Shown here one piece after another: positions 56,063 through 64,000 of a stretch of DNA of 64,000 bases (its first letter is position 1; the number at the start of each line of letters is the position of its first letter). Source of the DNA: Sipunculus nudus (Eukaryota; Annelida; Sipuncula; Golfingiida; Sipunculidae); the NCBI GenBank assembly GCA_026874595.1, contig CM049320.1, positions 44,158,714-44,222,713 of the forward strand. The letters run 5' to 3'. Made by a program: the position numbers and the translations under genes. Under the pieces are notes generated by a model. It had not been told where the DNA came from. It saw nothing but the letters and a program-made list of their open reading frames with translations, and did not search any database.

Positions 56063-56965
56063 GGCTTGTATGTCTTCAACTTTCTTCTCGTCTGGTTTTA
56101 TGCCTTCATTGGAGTATACAGATCCAAAGAATCTGATCTTGTTTGACTTGATGGTGTATTTGCTGCTATTGAAGACTATCCTTCATTTCTTGCTGTTTCT
56201 AACAGTCTGATGAGGTTCCGGTCATGTTCCTCTTCTGTTTCGCCAAATACAGCTACGTCATCTGCTATTCCGACACATCCTGGTACCTGTTCTTGGATGT
56301 TGTCCATTCTTTGTTGGAAAATGTCTTGGCTAACTGATAATCCAAAAGGTAATCTGGTAAAACACATTCGCCCAAATGGTGTACGGAAAGTTGTCAGTTC
56401 TTGCGATTCTTCTGCAAGATGAACAGACCAATATCCGGCTTTAGCATCAAGTTTAGAGAAAAATTGTGCTTTTGAGAATGCTGGATTTAGCTCTTCTAGT
56501 GTAGGAATTTATGCGGGCATCGCTTCAGGTTTTGATTCAGCCTTTTAGGGTCTAGACATATCCTTAAGGAGCCATCTTTCTTAATGCTGATAGCAAGTGA
56601 GTTGCACCAGTCTGTGTGTCCAGTGACCTTTCTGATGACACCTTGTTCTTCCATATGCTGGAGTTGTTCTTGCAGTTTTGATTTTATGTGAATGCTACAC
56701 TTGCGTGGTGGATCGATTGATGGTCTGGCATCCTCTTTTAGATGTAATTTAGCTGGCTTTTTGAAGTTTCCAATGTTGTCAAACTGGTCTGGGTATAAAG
56801 CTTTCAGGTCTTGAACTGATCTTATCTTAGGTACAGTGATGGTTTCTGGTATTGTGGTACTGCTCAGATGTTTGGTCTCAATAGCATGGATCGTTACAAC
56901 ATCAAACTGTTCACAGGCAGGTAATCCTAAGACTGCTGGTCCAGGAACATCAACAACAAAGAATT
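56063..56965 (-). pseudogene. Gypsy-2 reverse transcriptase
   Basis: Reading leftward: VVDVPGPAVLGLPACEQF (protease to RT linker), EEQGVIRKVTGHTDWCNSLA, then KKDGSLRICLDPKRLNQ. After a frameshift near 56515 come LDAKAGYWSVHL, FGRMCFTRLPFGLSVSQDIF and GCVGIADDVAVFGET with the catalytic DD. Another one-base shift near 56175 precedes KYTIKSNKIRFFG. The first residue of the catalytic box is Ala, which is normal for some Gypsy clades. A frameshift at about 56965 separates it from the protease. Confidence 0.88.
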
Positions 56966-57675
56966 TCTGTTTCTGACCATTCAGATTGTTTGTATCTACA
57001 CAGCAGATCTAGTGTCCCTTTACAGCTGATTTCTGTGCCATTGTACGCTGTGAGTGATGATTTTGATGGTTGAATTAGACCTGTCCACTCTTGTTTTGGA
57101 TACATGTTTTGCACAATCCGGAGAGGCAAAGTGTTGCCACTTGCACCAGTGTCGGCTTTTAGCTTCAGGAAATGTGATCCCATCTTTTCAGGGCATACTA
57201 TGTCAAGGGTAATAAATGCTTCATCTCTGTATGATTCACTTTTAACACCATCTATTGTGATCATGCTAAACGTTTGTTGGTATTGCTCATCTAGTTGTTC
57301 TGAGTCATCTACGCTTTGTTCTTGCATGGTATTGACCGATCTGTGGCTGTTGTTGTATGAACTTTGCCTTCTGGGGCTTTGTCTTCTCCATGGTCTTCTG
57401 TTTCCCTGATAAGGACTCCTAGGACGACCTCTTTGCTGACTGTTGGGGTGTGGAGATACAGGTCGTGAATTTCGTCTAGTTTTGCAACACAATTTTACCC
57501 AGTGGCCTTTGGCACCACAACCTTTGCATGTATCATTATATGCAGGGCATCTTCGTGGTGGATGGGTTAAACCACAATTTCCATATGGTTTTTGGTGGCG
57601 TTTTATCTCTGAAACAGAGACATTACCTTCAAGGTTACGGAGACTATCCTGACCTGCAGCTACTGCCTCATATTG
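56950..57675 (-). pseudogene. Gypsy-2 nucleocapsid zinc knuckle and protease
   Basis: This frame opens after a shift near 57665 with YEAVAAGQDSLRNLE and carries two linked Cys/His clusters (CGLTHPPRRC and CKGCGAKGHWVKLC). The first lacks the Cys of the usual CGNCG (it reads YGNCG). A low-complexity Ser/Arg/Pro linker leads to the aspartic protease motif LKADTGASGNTLPL. Gag nucleocapsid and protease are in one frame, as in many animal Gypsy elements. It runs to a stop at 56950. Confidence 0.88.
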
Positions 57676-58190
57676 GCGACCATCTTTTTTAGTTCTTCTG
57701 TTGTGTATCTAGGTGGTTTATCTAACAGGTCTTTCTGGAAACTCTCAAATGGAGTGGATGCTATTACTAATTCTATGATTCTGTCCCTGCATTCTGATTC
57801 TGTAAAATTACATTTCTTTGCTTTGGTGTTACATCTGTTTTCAAACTCATCAATGGTTTCATTTCTATTCTGCCTGAACCTCATTAGCTCCATTCTATGA
57901 ATTCTGAAATTCACTTTCACTTTCAACTGGGTTTCAAATAATTCCCATATTTTTTCTGGATCTTTTTTCTCAGATTCTGTCAAACTAGATGCATTTATTC
58001 TCTTAAGCCCTTCACTGCCTAAAGCAATCTGCATTTTTGTAGCTTTTTTTCATTATCTGTTACCTCACGGTCTTTAAAGAATAATTCCATTTTTTGTCTG
58101 AACAGCTTAAACTCACTGGCAATATCTGCATCATCCCAATTCATCTCAGGGTATTTGAGCCATGATTCTACTTTATATTCAGATTCCAAC
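57660..58190 (-). pseudogene. Gypsy-2 gag (matrix/capsid region)
   Basis: The particle-forming part. From about 58190, SEYKVESWLKYPEMNWDDAD and SEFKLFRQKMELFF resemble the start of animal Gypsy gag (often P.MNW......F..F.Q...L.F). After a frameshift near 58034 it continues with MQIALGSEGLKRINA, FRIHRMELMRFRQNRNETID and IIELVIASTPFESFQKDLLD, the retrotransposon gag domain. No clear ATG opens it, since the frame starts after a stop with a Leu codon. The frame stops at 57660 and nucleocapsid follows in another phase. Confidence 0.85.
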
Positions 58191-59677
58191 TATCACCGAG
58201 ATTAAACAACTATACAATATGAACAGTAAATATGATAAGATGTTTTGCAACTGCATATATCAATCATGATTTGACATGCATATTCAAAGAATGGAACAGA
58301 ACACAAGTCTCTTGATTAAAGTCACTGTATATAGAGTGTTTTTGGCTTGCAGTATCAGAGTTCTGTGTAAAATGAGTTCATTTTCAAGAAATGTTCTATA
58401 AAGCTCTGGTAGTAAATACTCACTTCAATTGTCAATTAACTAGTGCAGGATAAATAGTCTTGTTTTGCTGGTCTGGCTCTGGTAATCCACTGATTGCAGT
58501 TAGAAAAGTTTATCATTGCTCTTAGTCACCATTATTAACCATCCATTGGCTTTGTTTTGGGTAGTGGTAATCCCCTTTGAATGAACAGAGTTCTGGTGTT
58601 TATGTTATATAAAGTCAGTCTTCCGTTTATCAGGGACACAGCTCCTTGACAATATTGTTTACACTCCACGGGGACAGTCTTTGACGTATAATAGACAGGC
58701 CTCGGTATAGCCACCAAGGGTGACTATAAAATGTTAGATATATCTGAGAGTACATTTTATAGTCACCACCCCATGTATGCACTTGGGTGGGGTTCTAACC
58801 TGTGTATGATCTTGGTCTATAAAGGGAGAAAACCCCTCAGTAACTCGAGTTTCTCATTTTTTAAAGACAACATTTTGTTATGGTAAGCTAATTGCATAAA
58901 TACCCTGCTTAATTAAGTCTTTAACTTGTACAAAACTGGACCAGTACACATAACATTGTCGCCGCTACATATACATTCTAACTGCTTCTGTCATGGCGGT
59001 TATGGGCAGAACGACCCGTGTCTTCTTAGACCAAAATACACAATAACTAAAGTAAAATACACTTACAGTTGCCAATATGTTGCAGTTGTATTGAAAATAA
59101 GATACTTTTCTCATAGTGAAGAAGTTTTAATGTCACCCCATCCGTGAAACTGAAAATAAAACGGTCTTTTTCGGAAAATACGATCGTATCGTGGTCAAAT
59201 ACCACTTATCCCTATATATGGGGAGGCGACGAAACAGTCGTCCGTTAACGGTGCAAGACGTTTCGTCGCTGCAGGCGGCTAGCCTCGGTATAGCTGGTCA
59301 CTGTGCTTTGGCAGACACAGTGGGCTTGTTATGACTGGCAAGTGTAGCACCTTGCTGTGCTGGTACTGGTAAACTGATAACTCACTGGTTGAGTGCTGAA
59401 TGTAGTGCGCTCTGGCTAGTGGACAGCTCTCGTGTCCTTACGCGGCAGCCTGCATGTGGGGTGACACACTTGTTGCTGTTATCACTGTACCCGTAAGCAC
59501 GATGTAAGCAACAAGCATACCCCTTGTCAGTGTAACTGATATGGGTCCATTGTTTCTCTCTGGTGCAGAGCTGGTATGCCTACATCCATTTAACAAGGTT
59601 TTTCAAGTATATTCCTTGGTTCAAACTTTGTTAAAAGTGTGGTGGTTCATCCTCATGTCTCAACACCGCTGCCACCA
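58191..59677 (-). other. Gypsy-2 5' leader, including a 583-bp insert
   Basis: About 1.5 kb between gag and the 5' LTR, long for this element size. Directly after the LTR the minus strand reads TGGTGGCAGCGGTG, a primer-binding site candidate whose 5' TGGTG.CAG..GTG resembles tRNA-Leu ends (tentative). A segment at 58712-59294 is flanked by the 13-bp direct repeat GCCTCGGTATAGC and may be a later insertion. It contains a 16-bp perfect hairpin (58719-58767). Confidence 0.6.
58719..58767. repeat. Perfect 16-bp hairpin
   Basis: GGTGACTATAAAATGT (58719-58734) and its exact complement ACATTTTATAGTCACC (58752-58767) flank a 17-base loop. Confidence 0.9.
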
Positions 59678-59855
59678 TGAAGTAATAATGAGTCCTTGTT
59701 TATAATACAGTTTTATTCTGTATTACAGGCTGATTGTACAGAGCAGACATCTTGTAGCTAGCATGACTGGCTGACTAACAACTACTTGATGTAGTGTGTA
59801 CCTACTCTTAGTATAGATAATGTAGTTCCTAATATAATCATAATCTAATATTACA
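59678..59855 (-). repeat. Gypsy-2 5' LTR (178 bp)
   Basis: The partner of 53627-53804, with the same ends and 2 mismatches in 178. Confidence 0.95.
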
Positions 59856-59931
59856 AAGGGGCCTATATGAAATGTGTCATACAGGCGCCAAAAAGATATA
59901 GCCTAAATGTGTGTGTGTGTGTCGGCGAGTC

Positions 59932-59948
59932 CCCCCCCCCCCCCCCCC
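59932..59948. repeat. Poly-C tract inside the hAT MITE
   Basis: A C-run of 17 bases near the right end of the hAT element, preceded by (GT)n. Confidence 0.9.
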
Positions 59949-59970
59949 GTAAGAAAAATTGACGCCACTG

Positions 59971-60046
59971 AGTGGCTGGAATGTTGACTGTCTAGGCAGC
60001 CAATATTGTCGGCTGCCTAGACAGTCCAGGGGTCTGACACACTTCC
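59971..60046 (+). repeat. Outer inverted repeat, right copy, second part
   Basis: Resumes AGTGGCTGGAATGT after the hAT insertion and ends ACACACTTCC. It holds a perfect 16-bp hairpin (GACTGTCTAGGCAGCC at 59986-60001 and GGCTGCCTAGACAGTC at 60011-60026, loop of 9). Confidence 0.75.
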
Positions 60047-61852
60047 TATGTAGGCCTATTTATATTTATCCATTTTATTGTGATCTGTAGGTCCCTATGT
60101 GTTGTTGTTGTGAATAAAATATATCTAATATATATAAATATAAATTCCCCTTTCATAAACAAACGTGAATGAAATTTGACCAATGTGCATTTAACCAGTA
60201 AATAAATGAATGAACTGGCGCATAATTTTAGAGGCTGAGACTAGTACACTTATCACGATTGTCGTGTGCAAAATCAGTAGTAGGCCTCTTCATTTGTTTA
60301 AATATTCACCAATAGGCGGCAGCAGTTATTGCTAACTTCCGGTATCATGTTGCAGGTGAAGTACGAGTGCTGTATACGATGTACACAACCCTCCCCTTTC
60401 TGTTTACTGTGACCTGCTGGATACTGTCTAAGCTCAATGTTACATGGGCATCTCGCCGTCCTTACTGAATGCACAATATCACAACTATACAGGTTAGTAC
60501 AAGCACGGCGAGTTTAACATGCGTGTGTTATGCGAGTTTTTGTTCGACAGAGCGAGTGGTGACAGTGCCACTGACTGACGGCTGGGTGAGTCAGTCTGCG
60601 TCATAACACAGCATCAGCTCGGTGCTGCTGCTGCACACTTAATGATGCTGTCAGTCTGTTCTAGGTCAGACGAGTAACAAAGAAACTCCAGCTCTCCACC
60701 AGCAGCTTAACGGACTCCTGTTTGACTTAACCAAAATTTTTTCACATATAAAAGAGAAATAAGTATTGTTTGTCACTTGTGACGAAGTTGTGTCAGAAAG
60801 TGAAGCCTGAAGAGTGAAGGAAAGCTAATTGCTTTGAAGTAATGATGATATTGATAATAATGATTATAATGCACAGCTGGTTCCAATTGATTTGAATCTG
60901 GTAAATTGATTTTTCTGCATAGTTGGAACAATACATTAAGTCCCAAAACATTTCCTATCCCTTGAAAAATAAATTTGCTGTTTAATTGCATGGTAATTCA
61001 ACTACTAATTGTGTAGTTAAGGGTTTTTTTTTGTGAAGCTATAAAAGTTTATATAAAGGTATTATGCTAAACATTTTTGTTTATTTGCGAAAGAGACATT
61101 AATTTGTATAAAAAAAATTAAGGGATATTTAATGAAATGTCCGTCTGTTGTGGAATAACAATGTGTTGAAAATCAGAAATATCGACGTTTTTTCTGTTCA
61201 TCCACCATAATGTTATTTAGTATGTTGCTGACGTCAGGATTTAAAAATCGCAGCATATGCCATTTTTCATTTATCATTCCATTCAATATATACAAAAAAA
61301 GGGACTTTTAATGATTATTAACACTAAATATTATGTATTATGTATTTCTATTAATGTTTTATTTATAAAAGGATTATAAAATACCAGTTTGGGATGGTAA
61401 ATCTGTATGTAAAATGAATGTCAGCCATATTTTGATATGTTCAACTGAAACTGGGGGTGGTACTTATTATGCTATTGTACTCGGTAAATACTAGCTGCAA
61501 ATACGTAAAAAACATATATAAATTAATATCATAAAATATGTTAGTAATGTGTTACGTACCTAAATATGATAAAAAATAATCAATATCCATACAATTAATC
61601 CAATTTTCCCTCAAATGTAGTTAAATGTTTTACATCCCACTTTTCACTTTTCAACCAATAGAAATAGTTGTGGTCTTACATCATCATCATCCATATGCAA
61701 ACACCATTCACTATTTCCATTCTTGTTTTATATATATATAGATATGTTCTTATAATATCAAACATATTTGTAAAACATATATGTAAATGTGAAGTTAGCA
61801 GCATATAAGCAAATTTTTGTTTTACTTGAAATATGTTATGACTCGTTATTTT
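60047..61852. other. Unassigned stretch with a CpG-rich block
   Basis: Mostly AT-rich, single-copy in this window. The block 60340-60680 is markedly richer in GC and CpG, and contains a donor-like CAG/GTTAGT at about 60490 after a short frame starting MYTTLPFLF. Whether this is a promoter and first exon of a host gene cannot be decided here. Confidence 0.4.
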
Positions 61853-62850
61853 GTGCAGCCAGATATAGGTCAAGAGTTCAATCAGTGGAGCCAAGCACAA
61901 GGCGTGATCACCTCATGGGTGACATGTGAACACCTCATGGGCACCATGTGATCACCTCATAGTTAGCATATGATTACCTCATGAATATCATGTGATCCCC
62001 GCATGTGTTTCATGCCCCTCAGGGCTGCATTGGAGCCAATCTGTTAGCTTATGCAATGGTGTGAATACTATTTCAGATTTGGCAACAGGCCAAAAGTCAT
62101 TCTGGATCTATTAAGCTTTGGCAGACTGCCAACTGTATTGGATTGTGCAACAGGTCAAGAGTTCACTCAATGCAGCCAGGTACAGGTCAAAAGTTCACTC
62201 AGTCTAGCCAGGTGCAGGTCATGAGTTGACTCAGTGCTAGCAATTTATCACAGTTCACTCGGGGCAACTGCCTTTCTTACCTAAGCCTAGTCAGCCCCAA
62301 GCATCAGACTCAAGGTAAGTTTAATGTATTGGCCTGATATTTTGACCTGTTTATGTGTCTTTGATGGCTTTCTCGTTCACAAGACATGTGTCGCCACCTA
62401 CAATGACTTTTGCACAGTGTATGTGCCTGCATATTTCTACAGAGGAATTTGATTTATCAGCCTGAAAATGGGCATATTTATACATATCGAATAGCTTTGT
62501 CGTATACAAGACTGGTGGTGCCACCTACAATAACTTTTGCACAGCGTGTGTTCCTGCTTATTTCTGAGGAGGGGTTTGATATATCAGTCTGAAATTAGGC
62601 ATATGTATATATCTCTTATAGCTTTGTTGTATACAAGACTGGTGGTGCCAGCTACAATCATTTTTGTGTTGTGTGCACCCATGCCAGAATTTCAGCAGTG
62701 GTGTTTGTGTAATTGTTTCTTTTTCAAAATGTTTAGTACTTGCATTGTTCATATACATGAAAAGTAACGGTCCAGCATTGAAGCATTATACCTGGTATAT
62801 TTCCAAATGCACAGGTTCGCATTAGTCCTGTAGTTATTAGGCCTGAAATT
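61853..62850 (-). repeat. Mosaic repeat family, copy F
   Basis: Begins in GTGCAGCCAGATATAGGTCA (truncated, as in copy C near 15262 and copy E near 27391) and ends with GCACAGGTTCGCATTAG...CTGTAG. It matches copy E 27391-28391 and copy A in reverse. Non-coding. Confidence 0.75.
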
Positions 62851-63530
62851 ATTTCCTTTTTAATAATGAAAAAAAATTATAATTTAACCCATCAGTAGGC
62901 ATAATTTGATAATATATGAAACAAATCATTGATCAATAAAGGTGCAATGTAAAATTGTGAATTCTTGAGTGTTATTTTCATATATTATTGCTTTTGCAAA
63001 TTCAAAAAATATATTTTATAAAAAAAAGGAAATATATTTGTGTGCTTAATGTGATGTTACCTGACTAAATTAAGTATAAATGTTGATGCAATTTAGATTT
63101 GTGAATTAATTATAATATTAAGATATATATGATATACTGAAAATATATAGTAAAATTTATAAACTTAAAAAATATGATCTAACAAAAAAAATAGGATCTA
63201 ATGCAAATATTTGTTCATTATTTTCATGTCTCAGTAGAATGGAAATTAAAGTTATTTGCTTTGTTTTCCATCTCTCTGCCTGTTTTTAAATATTTAAAAA
63301 TAATTTCATTTAAATTAAATTTTATCCTTTACATATATGCAGAGGTGCTGTAACTCCCACCAGTCCCTGTAAGCGCCATGGAATTTAATTCCATTTTCTG
63401 TATTTGTATCCAAAGGTGTTGTTACTCTCCCCCCTCCCCCAAGTCTTTGAACCCTAGTTCCTGGGCACTCAGGATAGTATTTTAATTGCAACTTCAAAAA
63501 ATCTATGGTGATGCAGTTATAACTGTCACA
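62851..63530. other. AT-rich unassigned stretch
   Basis: No gene or repeat border recognised until the inverted signature at 63531. Confidence 0.5.
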
Positions 63531-63565
63531 ATCAGCTGATCGCCGTGACCCATGGGTCCCTTGTT
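63531..63565 (-). repeat. Inverted copy of the ACAAGGGACCC signature
   Basis: Reads GTGACCCATGGGTCCCTTGT, the complement of the signature at 1296, preceded by ATCAGCTGATCGCC. Confidence 0.65.
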
Positions 63566-63638
63566 TTAATCAAGTTCTTTTAGGAGCTTGAAAACTGGTG
63601 ACCTTGACCTGGGTCTTCAAAGTCAAATCAACCAGAAT

Positions 63639-63782
63639 CAGGATTTGGGCCAGGTACATGCGACAGTACCTAAGTACAGGTACAGATACTTGTGAAATGG
63701 TCAGGTACAGGTGCAGCATTTTTGTAGAGTACCTAGGTACAGGTACAGGTACTTTAGAAAGTACCTAGGTACAGGTACATTT
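63639..63782. mobile_element. Start of a second AGGTAC-rich hAT-like element
   Basis: CAGGATTTGGGCCAGGTAC matches the terminus of the 10951-11781 MITE with two mismatches and runs into the same AGTACCTAGGTACAGGTAC arms. The homologous arm ends near 63782; the other end would lie beyond the window. The left 8-base flank accagaat is the expected half of a target duplication. Confidence 0.65.
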
Positions 63783-64000
63783 TACTGATTTCAGAGACAT
63801 TTGAACTGATGATAATTGTATAAATTTCATCTAGATACTGTAGATTCAGATAATATCGTGGGCTTAAAATTTTGTGGTATTTGTACATATCGTGGGGTAT
63901 TTGAATTCGTGGAAAGACAAAGAAAACTTTAGGAAATTATGTTTATTAATACCTCCATTTGTGCAAGGAAGACGAGCCCGACGTACACAGGTGGTTCGGC

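Larger units (their letters stand above)
53627..59855 (-). mobile_element. Gypsy-2: near-complete Ty3/Gypsy retrotransposon
   Basis: A 6.2-kb element on the minus strand: 5' LTR (59678-59855), primer-binding region, a 1.5-kb leader, gag with zinc knuckles, protease, reverse transcriptase, RNase H, integrase, polypurine tract and 3' LTR (53627-53804). Domain order is Ty3/Gypsy. The reverse transcriptase box reads IADD rather than YxDD, as in some animal Gypsy clades. The two LTRs differ at 2 of 178 positions. Several frameshifts and a stop at 54955 disable the genes. No target duplication is seen, as the left flank is AT repeat. Confidence 0.92.
53341..59970. mobile_element. hAT-type MITE carrying the Gypsy-2 insertion
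   Basis: The left end is CAGGGGCGTCAAT and the right end ATTGACGCCACTG, an inverted pair with one mismatch. The 8-bp duplication agtggctg (53333-53340 and 59971-59978) is perfect. Both features are typical of hAT elements. Without Gypsy-2 (53627-59855) only about 400 bp remain, with C/G tracts, TA repeats and no transposase, so it is a MITE. The insertion splits the right outer inverted repeat, whose other copy at 47512 shows the empty site. Confidence 0.88.

Noticed and set aside
53627-59855. Endogenous retrovirus with an envelope gene
   Set aside because: After integrase there are only about 300 bp before the 3' LTR. No envelope-like frame is present, so it is a plain Gypsy retrotransposon.

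Overview
This 64-kb window is animal nuclear DNA from a repeat-rich genome, most likely a marine invertebrate (mollusc, lancelet or ambulacrarian; the phylum cannot be fixed from sequence alone). The evidence is AT-rich DNA with long (AT)n and poly-C/G tracts, Ty3/Gypsy retrotransposons, several non-LTR (LINE) fragments, hAT- and TA-flanked inverted-repeat elements, and many dispersed repeats. There is no operon structure, rRNA, complete tRNA or CRISPR, and no confident host gene. Nearly every protein-like translation belongs to a transposable element. One short minus-strand ORF (44271-44457) and one CpG-rich block (about 60340-60680) are the only weak candidates for host exons.

Layout. 1-9366: a 1.7-kb direct duplication (1347-3062 and 6806-8553), a ~275-bp tandem array with the palindrome GGTGGCGCCACC (3540-4460), and copy A of a mosaic repeat family ended by CGAACCTGTG. 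9770-12111: an inverted-repeat element carrying several copies of GGGTAATATCGGACAC and holding an 831-bp hAT MITE with a perfect 8-bp target duplication. 13617-19126: copies B, C and D of the mosaic family. 22640-28910: pieces of an L1/Tx1-like LINE with mosaic copy E between its ORF1 and ORF2 parts. 30490-37183: a ~157-bp tandem array with nuclear-receptor-type IR3 palindromes, followed by a second LINE split by a 4.2-kb element whose long inverted arms are themselves ~160-bp tandem arrays. 38322-45790: further LINE fragments and a 774-bp inverted-repeat MITE. 47512-60046: the most complex nest. Two diverged Gypsy 3' ends face outward (48503-53237) between inverted repeats, and the right-hand repeat is split by a hAT MITE (8-bp duplication) that contains a 6.2-kb Gypsy element with almost identical 178-bp LTRs. 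60047-64000: mostly unassigned AT-rich DNA, mosaic copy F, and the start of a second AGGTAC-rich hAT-like element.

History. The order of events can be read from the nesting. LINEs were interrupted by inverted-repeat elements, the 47.5-60-kb inverted repeat was interrupted by the hAT MITE, and the hAT MITE by the youngest Gypsy copy. All retrotransposon genes seen carry stops or frameshifts, so no autonomous element is intact. The least expected signals are regulatory-looking motifs inside repeats: IR3 palindromes every ~157 bp, DR1 motifs beside the TATA box in two diverged LTRs, and paired ATGGC cores every ~160 bp.
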